Shown: positions 21,734-31,284, counted from the stretch's first letter. The stretch: DNA of 64,000 nucleotides from Akkermansiaceae bacterium (GCA_017798145.1 CP059069.1:3829226-3893225); one strand, 5' to 3'. The notes: generated by a model not told the origin, from the letters alone. Translations and numbers: made by a program.

Positions 21734-22813
21734 CTAGGCGAGGTTTTTCCGATTGCGGATGGCGCTGACAAGAAGCCCGCCAAGCAGCAATCCCGTCGCC
21801 GGAGCCACATAGAGCAGCATCACATGGCGGTAGCCGCCAAAGGCCGCATGCCCCTGGGCTCCGAGGATCAGGTAAACGATGTAGGCCACGTAGAAAGCGA
21901 GGAACAAAAACCCGCTCATCCGCCCGATCTTGTAGCCGTGGAAAAACACCGGAAGCGCCGCCACCGCGATGGCGATCATGAACAGGATATCGAAATTCAG
22001 GGCCGCTTCCGCCACCCTCAGCGGGGTGATGATCGAGGAGATCCCGAGCACCGTCAGGATGTTGAAAATGTTGCTGCCGACGACATTGCCCACCGCGATG
22101 TCCCTCTCACCCTTCAAGGCCGCCACCACCGAGGTAGCAACCTCCGGCAGCGAGGTGCCTGCGGAAATGATCGTCAGCCCGATGATCAGCTCGGACACCC
22201 CGAAATGTTTCGCGATGAAAACCGCCCCGTACACCAGCCGGTCGGAACCCAGCACCAACCCGGCCACGCCCCCGATCACAAACGCCAGGTTCTTGATCCA
22301 TTTCGGACCGGCCGCTGGCTTGCCGTATTCCTGCTCGTACTCGGAGAGCACCCCCGCGTCCTTTTCCTTCTTGGAGAGGCGGAGGAGGAAAACGACATAG
22401 GCCACAAGTAGCGCAAACAGCACGAGGCCATCCACGCGGGAGATCAGGCCGTCCATCGAGAGCAGGTAAAGCAGCACCGAGACGGCGATCATCACCGGGA
22501 CATCGAAGCGCACCAGCTGCGCATGCACCACCAGCGGGATGATCAGCGCCGAAATCCCCAGGATGAAAAGAACATTGAAAATGTTGCTGCCGACCACATT
22601 GCCCACCGCGATGTCATCCTGCCCGTTGAACGCCGCCATCACCGAGACCGCCAGCTCCGGTGCGCTTGTCCCGAAGGCCACCACGGTCAAGCCCACCACC
22701 AGCGGCGAAATCCCCACCGCAGCCGCTAGATTGGAAGCGCCTTTCACCAGGAAGTCGGCGGAATAAACAAGGAGAACAAGACCGACGACAAGGAACGCGA
22801 TGGCAGCAAGCAT
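21734..22813 (-). CDS. Calcium/sodium antiporter (CaCA family), copy 1
   Basis: This is a 359-aa paralogue of the downstream gene. The start is at 22813 (MLAAIAFLVVGLVLLVYSAD); an upstream 35-residue in-frame extension looks non-coding. The same two alpha-repeats are present ([20 protein letters not shown] and [20 protein letters not shown], each with [11 protein letters not shown]). The central acidic loop is also shared ([16 protein letters not shown] against [16 protein letters not shown]). Long runs of identity at both protein and DNA level show that the two genes arose by tandem duplication. They could form a heteromeric pair, or simply raise dosage. Confidence 0.93.
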   Translation of the reverse strand: MLAAIAFLVVGLVLLVYSADFLVKGASNLAAAVGISPLVVGLTVVAFGTSAPELAVSVMAAFNGQDDIAVGNVVGSNIFNVLFILGISALIIPLVVHAQLVRFDVPVMIAVSVLLYLLSMDGLISRVDGLVLFALLVAYVVFLLRLSKKEKDAGVLSEYEQEYGKPAAGPKWIKNLAFVIGGVAGLVLGSDRLVYGAVFIAKHFGVSELIIGLTIISAGTSLPEVATSVVAALKGERDIAVGNVVGSNIFNILTVLGISSIITPLRVAEAALNFDILFMIAIAVAALPVFFHGYKIGRMSGFLFLAFYVAYIVYLILGAQGHAAFGGYRHVMLLYVAPATGLLLGGLLVSAIRNRKNLA

Positions 22814-22932
22814 GCGCGCGGAGTGATAGCGGAATACCGCGTGCACGCAAGCGGAACCGCTTGGTCGAACCACAAAAACCGCCGCGAATTTGAACGGGTG
22901 ACATATGTGGCCGGGCAAGGTATCTCAAATGC

Positions 22933-23682
22933 ATGACAAGAAGGCAGGCGCTTATCCCAACGGGTCTCTTGATCCTGGGAATCGTCGCATCCATCGGTCT
23001 GAAATCCGATCGTTTTTTTGCATCCTCCGAAAATGGCGACGTATCCGGACAGGCAGAATCCAATCCCCTCCTGCAGGAAAACGATCCCCGTCTGCCACCC
23101 CCCACCAAACGCGAACGAAACGGCGGAGCCGATGCACAGGCTCTCCGTGAATTGGAAATCGAGTTCGACCGCATCCTCCCCGCCCAATACCCGGAGCAGC
23201 CCAGCTCCCTTAGCGATGCCATACTGCAACCCGGCGAAGCACTTGTCCTCGGCGGTTTCAGGAGAACCGATGGCAACTACGGATTCACCATACTGCAAGT
23301 TGAAGCCCTCAAAGCGGACGGCACCCCTTTCATACCCGGCGAAACGGACGCTGCCCCGTTGCAATATCGGGTCATTTCGAAAGCACTGGCCATGAGTCAG
23401 GAAGCATCCTCGGAGGCAGGACTCGGTGCTCTCATTTCACCGGCGAAGACAAGAATCCAAAAGAACCTGAGTTTCCCTTCTGCCGAGGTAACGCAGATAC
23501 TCGGAGGAAACACGGCTGGCGCAGCCACAATGCCGACTGTCGTTGCAAGGGCGGGTTCCAGCGCGTCCATAAATATCGGAACAGAAAAACAAGGCTACGT
23601 GATCTCTGTGATGATCACCCCTGATGAGGGAAGCGATTCGGTTCGCCTGAGGACGAGGGTGGAAAATCCCGATGGTCAATAA
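22933..23682 (+). CDS. Exported protein of unknown function
   Basis: This is a 249-aa protein I do not recognise. The N-terminus has basic residues and then a hydrophobic stretch (MTRRQALIPTGLLILGIVAS), consistent with a signal peptide or a single membrane anchor. Residues 35-70 are polar and proline-rich. The rest contains probable beta structure (DAILQPGEALVLGGFRRTDG, GNYGFTILQVEAL) and ends in YVISVMITPDEGSDSVRLRT. It is divergent from the antiporter pair (119 bp between starts) and 57 bp upstream of recQ on the same strand. Confidence 0.7.
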   Translation: MTRRQALIPTGLLILGIVASIGLKSDRFFASSENGDVSGQAESNPLLQENDPRLPPPTKRERNGGADAQALRELEIEFDRILPAQYPEQPSSLSDAILQPGEALVLGGFRRTDGNYGFTILQVEALKADGTPFIPGETDAAPLQYRVISKALAMSQEASSEAGLGALISPAKTRIQKNLSFPSAEVTQILGGNTAGAATMPTVVARAGSSASINIGTEKQGYVISVMITPDEGSDSVRLRTRVENPDGQ

Positions 23683-23739
23683 CTGTTCATTGAAACACTT
23701 TTCTCTTGCCTGCCGGAGAAGTTTTCCTACCCTGCGGAA

Positions 23740-25932
23740 ATGCATGACCCTCTTGCCGCCCTCCTAAAACAATTCTTCGGCTACGACTCCTTTCGCCCGC
23801 TCCAGCAGGAAATCATTGCCGCCACCATGGCCGGAAAGGACGTCGTCGCCATCCTCCCCACCGGTGCCGGGAAATCCCTCACCTTCCAGCTCCTCGCCCT
23901 TGCGGAAGACGGAGTCACCCTCGTCATCTCCCCTCTCATCGCCCTGATGAAGGACCAGGTCGATTCCCTCACTGCCTCCGGCATCCCCGCCACGTTCCTC
24001 AACTCCTCCCTCGACCCCGCCGAAGCCCGCGACCGCTCCGAATCCCTCTCACGCGGCGATTACAAGCTCCTCTACGCCGCCCCCGAACGCGTCATGACCC
24101 CAGGCTTCATCGCCGATCTGAAACGCTGGAACATCAGACGCATCGCCGTCGATGAAGCCCACTGCATCTCCGAGTGGGGCCATGACTTCCGCCCGGAATA
24201 CCGCCAGCTCGCCCAACTCCGCAAACACCTTCCCGGCATCCCTTTCCTGGCCCTAACAGCCACCGCCACCCCAAAAGTCCGCCAGGACATCGCCCGCCAG
24301 CTCCAGATGGAGTCTCCGGAAAATTTCCTCGCGTCCTTCAACCGCCCCAACCTCTCTTATTCGATCATCCCGAAATCCAAGCCCGCCCGCCAGGTCTTCG
24401 AGTTCGTCCACAGCCGCCGCGAGGAATCCGGCATCATCTACCTCCAGTCCCGCAAATCCACCGAGGCCATGGCCGCCACACTCAAGGCCGAGGGCATCCC
24501 CGCCATCGCCTACCATGCCGGGCTCGACCCCGCCACCCGCGCGAAAAACCAAGAAGCCTTCATCCGCGACGAAGCCCGCATCGTCTGCGCAACCGTCGCC
24601 TTCGGCATGGGCATCAACAAACCCGACGTCCGGTACGTCATCCACGCAGACCTCCCGAAAAACATCGAGGGCTACTACCAGGAAACCGGCCGCGCAGGCC
24701 GTGACGGCCTCCCCTCCGCGTGCCTGCTGCTCTACTCCCGCGGCGACCTCATGAAAAACCTCCGCTTCCTCGAAAACGCCACCGACCCGGAAGCCGCGAA
24801 AATCGCCGAGATCCAGATGCGCCAGATGGCCGATTTCGCCGAAACCTCCACCTGCCGCCGCACAGCCCTCCTGAAATACTTCGGCGAAACATGGCCGGAT
24901 GAAAACTGCGGCGGCTGCGATGCCTGCCTCAATCCCCCCGAGCAATACGACGCCACCCGAAACGTCCAAAAGCTCCTCTCCTGCATCATCCGGGCCAAAC
25001 AGGCCGCCGGTTTCTCCACCGGAGCCAACCACATCGCCCAAGTCCTTGCCGGAGCCAACACCGCCAAAGTCCGCGAATACGGCCACGACAAGATCACCAC
25101 CTACGGCATCGGCGCCGACACCCCCCGCGAGGAATGGGCCGCCCTCGCCCGCCAACTGGTCTCCCTCGGCCTCATCGACGCCTCCCCGGACAACTTCCAT
25201 ACGCTCAACGTCTCCCCCAAAGGCTCCGAACTCCTCAGATCCCGCGAAACCATCCTCCTCTCCCGCATCCCGTTTTCCGAAACCACAGGGGACTCCGCGA
25301 AACTCTCCCGCACCGGAAACATCCCCTGCGACGAAGCCCTCTTCCAATCCCTCCGCACCCTGCGGAAAACCATCGCTGACGCGAGATCCGTCCCGCCCTA
25401 CGTCATTTTCGGAGACACCCCCCTCCGCCACATGGCTCGTCGCTACCCGCAGACCAAGGCGGATTTCCTCAATATCCCCGGCGTTGGCACCCAGAAACTC
25501 GAAGACTACGGCCAAGCCTTCATGCAGGAAATCAGATCCCACCTCAGCTCCAACGAAAGGCAAACCTTCGAACCGCTCTCCACCCCGCCGACGCCGAAAA
25601 TGAGAAGCGGGGACGGCCTCAGCGTCACCCAGCTCGAAACCCTGAACCAATACAGGTCCGGCAAGTCCATCTGCCAAATCGCGAAGACCCGCGACATGGT
25701 CACCAGCACCATCGCCGGCCACCTCGCCGCCGCCATCGCCAACGGGAAAATCACCCCCGATCCCCGCGATTTTTACTCCCAAGCCGATGAAAAACGCATC
25801 GATGCCGCCCTCGCCGCCACAGAGGACGGCCTTTCCAAGCTCGGCGCCATCCACAACACCCTCAACGGCGAGATCCCCTATGAAACCCTGAAACTATACG
25901 CCGCCTTCAAATCCATGGAGACCCCCGCATAG
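23740..25932 (+). CDS. recQ: ATP-dependent DNA helicase RecQ
   Basis: This is a 730-aa protein. The helicase core has Walker A K45 (PTGAGKSLTFQ), DEAH-box (VDEAHCISEWGHDFRPEYRQ), LALTATATPKVRQDI, GIIYLQSRKSTEAMA, CATVAFGMGINKPDVRYVIH and YYQETGRAGRDGLPS. A zinc-binding region (CRRTALLKYFGETW then CGGCDAC) and RQC winged helix follow, then an HRDC-like region (RSVPPYVIFGDTPLRHMARR). The C-terminus has an extra helix-turn-helix (SVTQLETLNQYRSGKSICQI, MVTSTIAGHLAAAI) as in longer RecQ proteins. It unwinds DNA 3'-5' in recombination and fork repair. The codons use many C-ending triplets, and recQ appears more C-rich on this strand than its neighbours. Confidence 0.96.
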   Translation: MHDPLAALLKQFFGYDSFRPLQQEIIAATMAGKDVVAILPTGAGKSLTFQLLALAEDGVTLVISPLIALMKDQVDSLTASGIPATFLNSSLDPAEARDRSESLSRGDYKLLYAAPERVMTPGFIADLKRWNIRRIAVDEAHCISEWGHDFRPEYRQLAQLRKHLPGIPFLALTATATPKVRQDIARQLQMESPENFLASFNRPNLSYSIIPKSKPARQVFEFVHSRREESGIIYLQSRKSTEAMAATLKAEGIPAIAYHAGLDPATRAKNQEAFIRDEARIVCATVAFGMGINKPDVRYVIHADLPKNIEGYYQETGRAGRDGLPSACLLLYSRGDLMKNLRFLENATDPEAAKIAEIQMRQMADFAETSTCRRTALLKYFGETWPDENCGGCDACLNPPEQYDATRNVQKLLSCIIRAKQAAGFSTGANHIAQVLAGANTAKVREYGHDKITTYGIGADTPREEWAALARQLVSLGLIDASPDNFHTLNVSPKGSELLRSRETILLSRIPFSETTGDSAKLSRTGNIPCDEALFQSLRTLRKTIADARSVPPYVIFGDTPLRHMARRYPQTKADFLNIPGVGTQKLEDYGQAFMQEIRSHLSSNERQTFEPLSTPPTPKMRSGDGLSVTQLETLNQYRSGKSICQIAKTRDMVTSTIAGHLAAAIANGKITPDPRDFYSQADEKRIDAALAATEDGLSKLGAIHNTLNGEIPYETLKLYAAFKSMETPA

Positions 25933-26298
25933 CTGCGGCATCACGCCGCAGGCCTTCATCGCCCCGTCCCGGGGTGAATGAATGCTAGGGATTTCACTTT
26001 TGTGGTTTTGGCCTTTCAGAGAGCCGGAGGCGGGGAAATGGGATGTGATGCGCGGAACTAGCCTGATCCGCCGCCGTGTCCAAGGAAGCCAGCACCAACC
26101 CCATCGCGTCCATGAGCTGCGGTGCGGCATCCCGTTGAACCCGCCCACCCACAGTGCGCAAGGGCACGTATTCCCTATGTTGTGGATCAACCGCAGCTCC
26201 GGGCCCTTCGGATCCGGCACGGGCGTCGAAAGGGAAAGGCAAAGCTCCCCGGCAAGCGGACTTGCCCGCCCGCCCTGCCCGGGCCATGTTGTGGAGAC
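25933..26298. other. Intergenic region recQ-tspO, no recognised gene
   Basis: About 366 bp separate recQ from tspO. The left part carries copy A of the dispersed repeat (25977-26044). The rest is open in short frames on both strands, but none has a start, length or composition that suggests a protein. No terminator with a T-tract was found. Confidence 0.6.
25977..26044 (+). repeat. Dispersed intergenic repeat, copy A
   Basis: This begins GAATGAATGCTAGGGATTTC and ends in AGAGCCGGAGGCGGGGAAA. It shares the opening TGCYRGGRATTT core with copies B (41442), C (56989) and D (59613), and the purine-rich end (GCCGG...GGGGAAA) most clearly with B. It is intergenic, just after recQ. Confidence 0.65.
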
Positions 26299-26772
26299 AT
26301 GGGAAACAATCTCTCGAAAGGGAAACAGGCGCTCGCGCTCGCGGGCTTCGTCATCGTCACGTTCATCGCCCCGCTCGCCGCCGTGTGGGCTCCGCCCGGG
26401 GCCTGGCATGCGGCCTTGGCCAAGCCGGACTGGAATCCGCCTGGATGGATCTTCGGTCCGGTGTGGACCGCGCTCTACCTGCTGATGGCCGTCGCGGCGT
26501 GGCTCGTCTGGCGGCGCGAAGGCTGGCGGCTGGCGCTTTCCCTCTATGCCGTGCAGCTCGCCCTCAACGCCGCTTGGTCTCCCGTCTTCTTCGGGGCGAA
26601 GGAGATCGGCTGGGCTCTTGCGGTCATCCTGCTGCTCTGGTGCGCCGTCCTCGCGACCGCCCTCGCCTTCGCGCGCGTGAACCGCGCGTCCGCATGGATG
26701 TTCGCCCCGTATCTCGCATGGGTGTCCTTCGCCGCTTTCCTGAACTTCACACTCTGGCGGATGAACGGTTGA
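26299..26772 (+). CDS. tspO: TspO/MBR family tryptophan-rich sensory protein
   Basis: This is a 157-aa, five-helix membrane protein. TspO hallmarks are WNPPGWIFGPVWTALYLLMA, the LALNAAWSPVFFGAKEIGWA stretch, and the C-terminal APYLAWVSFAAFLNFTLWRM. Family members bind porphyrins and related ligands and act in stress or tetrapyrrole signalling. The ATG at 26299 (MGNNLSKGKQALAL) is chosen; the frame is open upstream but lacks family sequence. The 3' half is overlapped antisense by a lipoprotein reading frame (26544-27077). Confidence 0.93.
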   Translation: MGNNLSKGKQALALAGFVIVTFIAPLAAVWAPPGAWHAALAKPDWNPPGWIFGPVWTALYLLMAVAAWLVWRREGWRLALSLYAVQLALNAAWSPVFFGAKEIGWALAVILLLWCAVLATALAFARVNRASAWMFAPYLAWVSFAAFLNFTLWRMNG

Positions 26773-27077
26773 AAAGCCTCCGGCACCCGCCCGAGTCGCT
26801 CCATCCCGTTGTCCGTCACCTTGGACCTGAACACCTTGTATTTCCCGTGGCGCTTGATCTCCGCCGCAGGCAATCTCTGACCCGGGTGCGCAGGATCCGC
26901 CTCCTCGCCGCGGAAGTGGATGAACTTCCCGCCCTCCGCGAAGACATCGCATCTCACGAATTCCCGCTCGCCGCGCTTTTCTTCGCAGTGTGTGACCGTG
27001 GTGTATTCCTTCTTCCGGGAGCAAGCGAGGGCGAGAAACGTGAATGGCGCCAGCAAGGCGAGGCGCATCGTTTTCAT
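26544..27077 (-). CDS. Small putative lipoprotein, C-terminal part antisense to tspO
   Basis: This is a 177-aa frame. The N-terminus is a convincing lipoprotein signal (MKTMRLALLAPFTFLALACS, cysteine at residue 19). The mature start (RKKEYTTVTHCEEKRGEREF, CDVFAEGGKFIHFRGEEADP) reads like a real small protein with no family I can name. The last 75 or so residues are encoded opposite the tspO 3' half, an overlap of 229 bp. They are arginine-rich and probably not under selection as protein. The functional gene may once have ended earlier and lost its stop, or the tail may be dispensable. Confidence 0.5.
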   Translation of the reverse strand: MKTMRLALLAPFTFLALACSRKKEYTTVTHCEEKRGEREFVRCDVFAEGGKFIHFRGEEADPAHPGQRLPAAEIKRHGKYKVFRSKVTDNGMERLGRVPEAFQPFIRQSVKFRKAAKDTHARYGANIHADARFTRAKARAVARTAHQSSRMTARAQPISFAPKKTGDQAALRASCTA

Positions 27078-27175
27078 CGGTTTGTTGCCAAGTAATTTCA
27101 GTGATCCGCAGGGCGGAAGGAAAAATCAACCGCCCGCCAGAGGCTTTGGATTGCTGCCCGTCCTCATCGAGATCA

Positions 27176-28417
27176 TCACCCCTCCACGAGCCTCCCGCCC
27201 GGCGCGTCGTTGGAAGCGTTCAGCGCATCGATCCCCGCCTGCACGCGGCGCTCCATTTCCTTGGTGAGCGCGGCGATGGCATCGCGCGATTTCGCGCCGA
27301 GCTGCTCGCGGACATCCATGGGCGCGCCGATCATTGCCATCGCCCGGCGGGGGCCGGTGCGCGGCATGGTGCGGGAGTGGAAATCCTCGGCGATGCGCTC
27401 CACGGTCTCGGCGTAGCGGTCGATGGTGGGGTGTTCCGTCAGGTAAGGGGTGAGGTAGCCGTGGATGCGGAGGGCGAGTATCGCGCGATCGGCGAGGCCG
27501 GCGATCTCGGGATGCGGTTGCGCGGCGGGATCGGAGCGGAGCTGGTGGATTTTAGCGCGGGCCTTGGCGATGCGGGCAGTGAGCGGCGCGCCCTCCACCA
27601 CGGCGATCCCCAAGCCGTTCTCTGTCTCCGCGACGAGGTTGGCGGCGAAGTTTTCCAGCAGGTCATAGAGCGACGGGTCATCTGCGGGTAGTTTTCCGTG
27701 GAGACCGTGTTTCTTCAGATAGCCGCCGAGTATGTGCCGCCCGAGACCCAGCACCGCGCCCAGCGGATCCGAAGTGGAGCCGGACGGAAAGCGGTGGCCG
27801 CTCTCCGCGCCGAGGCGGAGCATGCGTTCGGTGATCGCTTCGCGCGGCTTGGTGAGGTGGGTGAACTTGAGGCTTAGCGGGACGATTTTCACCGCCGATT
27901 CGGTGGCCGCCTGAGCCTTGAGCGCGATGAACGCCGCTCCGTCGAGGAAAGGCGTGAGGCGGTCGTTGGTCAGATACACGTTGCCCTCCGGGAAAATGTT
28001 CAGAGCCCGCTCCCCGTCGGTGAGCACCTTGATCGCGGCGGCCATCGCCTTGCGGTCGGCGCCTTCGCGGTCGATGGAGAAGTTCCCCATCTTCTGCATG
28101 CTCCATGCGCAGAATTTGTTCCGGAGGAATACGTCATAGGCCGCCATGAAACAGGAATCCACACCGAGCCGCCGGTGGACTTCGGTGAGCACCTGCGGAT
28201 CGCTGTGGCTGGGGTGGTTGATCACGAACAGCAGCCGGTCGCCGTTCCTCCTCGATTCCTCCAACTCATCCATCTCACCCGAGACGGAGATCTCGCGGAT
28301 CCGGTGGTTCGCACCGGGTAGGATCAGCCCCCGGTTCAGCCGCCTTCCAAGCCAGATTAGTGGAGCGGATGGCTTCGCCTCGAAGAAGCGGTAGGGGGCA
28401 TCCGAGAACTCAAGCAT
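27176..28417 (-). CDS. PlsC-like glycerolipid acyltransferase
   Basis: This is a 413-aa protein. The acyltransferase HX4D motif is H68-PSHS-D73 (LLFVINHPSHSDPQVLTE), followed by the FPEG motif (ALNIFPEGNVYLTNDRLTPF) and a GAAFIAL block. It is longer than classic PlsC (about 240 aa), with a C-terminal helical region of about 180 residues that carries no motif I recognise. The likely reaction is acyl transfer to a glycerol-phosphate-type lipid at the inner membrane. It is transcribed in the same direction as the BNR-repeat gene beyond it, with 17 bp between them. Confidence 0.85.
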   Translation of the reverse strand: MLEFSDAPYRFFEAKPSAPLIWLGRRLNRGLILPGANHRIREISVSGEMDELEESRRNGDRLLFVINHPSHSDPQVLTEVHRRLGVDSCFMAAYDVFLRNKFCAWSMQKMGNFSIDREGADRKAMAAAIKVLTDGERALNIFPEGNVYLTNDRLTPFLDGAAFIALKAQAATESAVKIVPLSLKFTHLTKPREAITERMLRLGAESGHRFPSGSTSDPLGAVLGLGRHILGGYLKKHGLHGKLPADDPSLYDLLENFAANLVAETENGLGIAVVEGAPLTARIAKARAKIHQLRSDPAAQPHPEIAGLADRAILALRIHGYLTPYLTEHPTIDRYAETVERIAEDFHSRTMPRTGPRRAMAMIGAPMDVREQLGAKSRDAIAALTKEMERRVQAGIDALNASNDAPGGRLVEG

Positions 28418-28434
28418 ACACGAAGGTCACTGCC

Positions 28435-31284
28435 TCACTGGCTGGCTACGCCGCGCCAGAACATCTTCGGTGCGTCGCTCTGCGAGGGCATCAGGTAGTA
28501 CGATTTGATCACAAAATCGCCGTCGTCGGCAGGCGTTCCGTATTCGTTCGCGGTCGCGGAACCGTCGAAGGCGGGGAGGTTCACAGTGGCCGAGATGCCG
28601 ACGGTGTAGCCCTGCGTGTTTTTCGGCACCCGCATGCTGAGGAGTTGGTATTTTTTCACGGGATCAAGACCCGCACCCGGCGCAAGGAGGTTGATCGACG
28701 CCCCGTCCGCAACCGGCGTTGTGGGGAAAACCCGGCCCGGTGCGGGACTGGAGCCGAGAAGCGGGTTTCCGCCGTAAAGGAACTCGATCAGGTTCGGCAG
28801 GCCATCGCCATCCGCATCATCGTTCGGGCCATCCTTGCCCACGGGAAAGGAAAAGCCCGAAGCCCAGGATGCGAAAGGGTCGGAAGTGGCTGCGGTGGCG
28901 AAAACACGGATGAAGTTTTTCCCGATCACATCGCCTATGGTTGCGCTGTCCTGGAAGGCTCCGGAGGTGGCGTTGTTGGATCCGTTGGCCATGTATATGT
29001 AGCCGCGTGGATCATAGGCGATCCCGCCCGAACCTGCGGTACTGAAGCCGGTGGCGCAGTAGAAGGAGCTGTCAAAGACTCCGGTGGCGCTGATCCGCAT
29101 ATATCCGGCGCAAGAATTGGAGCCGTATGAAGAGAAATTCCCACCCAACACGATCTTTCCATCCGCCTGCTCGGTGCATGCCGTGAACGTGCTGCTGAGC
29201 GTCAGTCCGGCGGTGTTGAAGGTGCTGTCGAACGAGCCGTCGGCATTGAAGAGCTTGAACCGGCGGGCACCGCTGGTGCCCAGGGTGACGAGCAGTTTGC
29301 CCGATTTGAGCACAGCGGCCGAAGAGACAAAGTCCGACGAAGGGCCGGGGGCGTAATTGGTGAATCCGGCAACCTGCATGCCTGCGGAATCGACCTTCCT
29401 CAAAACGGCATTGGCCAGCACCCAGACGGCTCCATCCGATGAAACGTAGGGGGTCGCGGAGACCCCCAACCCGATGAGCGCGGCCAGGTTCGTGTTGAAG
29501 GTGGAGTTGAGATTTCCGTTGTAATCGACAAGCACAAGCCTCGGCACGGTGACCTGCGTTCCTCCCGCAGGCCCCATGGTGCTGAAATCCCCTGAAACCA
29601 GATACCCATGCCCCGGTAGCTCGGTCACCCCCCTGAGTGTGGCGTTCGTGGAGAGGAGAGGAAATGAGTTGTCATCGGGAAATCCGGCACTGCCAAGGAG
29701 GCGCCGCACCCGCCAAGTGGAGGCGTTCGTCCCGCCCACGAGAACGATGCGGCCTGAAGAATCGACAACTCCGCCTGTGAATGAGTTTGCAAGGTTCCGT
29801 ATGTCGACCCTGCCGCCATCAGGGCCGAGCTTGTAAACGCCTCCGAAGTAGGGCACAACGAGGCTGCCATCGCTTTGCAGGAATGGGATGCCGCTTTCAC
29901 CGCCGCCCATGTTCGTGCGGTCGAATGTGGGATCATAGCGACCCTCGACCTTATCGACCACCGTGCCGCGCGCGGGATTACTGGTCACGGAATTGCCGCC
30001 AGCCGTGACAACGCAGGTGTAGTTGCCTGTGGCGGAAGCTTGGGCGTTGGGGATGGAAAGCGTGTCCGTAATCTGCCCGGGGACATCGATGTTGTCCTTT
30101 TTCCACTGATAGCTGAGCGTTCCCGGGCCGCCCGCATAGACCTTCATCGTCAGCGTGCCGCCGGTGATTTTCTTGTCGATCTTGGGATGGACCGCGATCT
30201 TGAGCGTGGGGGTGAGGGTGACGGTGTTGAGGTCGAGGCGGTAGAGCTTGTTGTCGCCGGAGATCGTGAAGAGGTAGTTGCCGTGCCTACAAAGCCGGGC
30301 GGGCTGGGTGCCGATCCCATTGGGGATGCCGGTCGCTGGTATATCGTCCCATGTGGCTCCGCCGTTGAGGGAGAACGCGACGGTGGGGATCCGCGTGATG
30401 GTGAATGTGGGACTGATAAGCAGATACACTCCGCCCGAAAACATGGTGGTCGCGTCCGAGCAGGTTTCCGTGAGGAGTTTCACCCCACCGGCGGTGTCCA
30501 CCTGGTTGAGGTTCCAGGTCAGGCCGAAATCTTGGGAGAAATAGATACCTGTCGTGAGGGTGGTGCTACCCGAACCGATCACGCAGACATTGTCGCCGAT
30601 CGCGGCCAGTGAGCCAATGGAAGGCAAGGGCACCCCGTTGTTGCTCCATGTGATGCCCCCATCGGTGGAGGTGAAGGCACCCATGCCGTTGCCTGCGATG
30701 GCGGCGATCACCTTGCCGTTGCGGGCGACGATGGAGGCGCAACTGGTGCCGGGAAGATTCCCATTTGCGGCGGCCCAGGTGCTGCCGCCATCGGTGGACT
30801 TGAAAATGCCGCCGAGACGCCCGGCCGCCCAGTGGGTGTTGGTGGAGCTGTCATAGGCGACTGCATCAATGACCGGCGGCGGCGATGCCCCGGCGAAGGA
30901 CGGCGTCCACGCCGCAGGCGCGATGGTGCGGTAGAGCGGCAAGACACCCTCGGTGAGTGCGCCGCTGCCGGGCTCGACACCCGCCCAAAGCGTATTACCG
31001 ATCGCATCAATGCTGCGGGAGCCATACTGTGAGAGATTGTAGGAGACACCAGTTACGGTATGGAATGCGCTCCAGGTGTTGCCATTGTCGGTGGAGCGCA
31101 GCACGCCATTGGGAGAGGCGAGGATATAGAGCGCAGTGCCGTCCGAAGCGATTGATTGCCCGCTTCCCACCTTGGGCGCGACCGGCAGGTTTGCGGTAAT
31201 CTCCGTCCATGTCTGGGCGGTGCCGGTGGACATGAGTCCACTTGCGACAATCACGGATAGAACGAGCGAGGCGTATGTTCTCAT
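28435..31284 (-). CDS. Secreted multidomain protein: BNR/Asp-box, Ig-like and delta-60 repeats
   Basis: This is a 949-aa exported protein. The ATG at 31284 gives a signal peptide (MRTYASLVLSVIVASGLMS). Residues about 30-340 hold Asp-box/BNR-type repeats (RSTDNGNTWSAF, KSTDGGSTWAA, TSTDGGITWSNN) of a sortilin-like beta-propeller. An Ig-like domain follows (GTLSYQWKKDNIDVPGQ, NYTCVVTAGG). The next part has delta-60 repeats (FDSTFNTAGLT, CTEQADGKIVLGGNFSSYGS, GVFDSSFYCATG). Near the C-terminus is a calcium-binding type-3 stretch (NDDADGDGLPNLIEFLYGGN). There is no PEP-CTERM anchor. Such proteins are probably cell-surface or extracellular; no enzymatic residues are evident. Confidence 0.85.
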   Translation of the reverse strand: MRTYASLVLSVIVASGLMSTGTAQTWTEITANLPVAPKVGSGQSIASDGTALYILASPNGVLRSTDNGNTWSAFHTVTGVSYNLSQYGSRSIDAIGNTLWAGVEPGSGALTEGVLPLYRTIAPAAWTPSFAGASPPPVIDAVAYDSSTNTHWAAGRLGGIFKSTDGGSTWAAANGNLPGTSCASIVARNGKVIAAIAGNGMGAFTSTDGGITWSNNGVPLPSIGSLAAIGDNVCVIGSGSTTLTTGIYFSQDFGLTWNLNQVDTAGGVKLLTETCSDATTMFSGGVYLLISPTFTITRIPTVAFSLNGGATWDDIPATGIPNGIGTQPARLCRHGNYLFTISGDNKLYRLDLNTVTLTPTLKIAVHPKIDKKITGGTLTMKVYAGGPGTLSYQWKKDNIDVPGQITDTLSIPNAQASATGNYTCVVTAGGNSVTSNPARGTVVDKVEGRYDPTFDRTNMGGGESGIPFLQSDGSLVVPYFGGVYKLGPDGGRVDIRNLANSFTGGVVDSSGRIVLVGGTNASTWRVRRLLGSAGFPDDNSFPLLSTNATLRGVTELPGHGYLVSGDFSTMGPAGGTQVTVPRLVLVDYNGNLNSTFNTNLAALIGLGVSATPYVSSDGAVWVLANAVLRKVDSAGMQVAGFTNYAPGPSSDFVSSAAVLKSGKLLVTLGTSGARRFKLFNADGSFDSTFNTAGLTLSSTFTACTEQADGKIVLGGNFSSYGSNSCAGYMRISATGVFDSSFYCATGFSTAGSGGIAYDPRGYIYMANGSNNATSGAFQDSATIGDVIGKNFIRVFATAATSDPFASWASGFSFPVGKDGPNDDADGDGLPNLIEFLYGGNPLLGSSPAPGRVFPTTPVADGASINLLAPGAGLDPVKKYQLLSMRVPKNTQGYTVGISATVNLPAFDGSATANEYGTPADDGDFVIKSYYLMPSQSDAPKMFWRGVASQ

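Noticed and set aside
24253-25854. 533-aa open frame antisense to recQ
   Set aside because: Glycine/valine-rich shadow of C-rich recQ codons; no start context or family motif.
25894-27129. 411-aa minus-strand frame across the recQ-tspO gap
   Set aside because: It crosses tspO, the intergenic repeat and the lipoprotein gene without family sequence; tspO on the other strand is clear.
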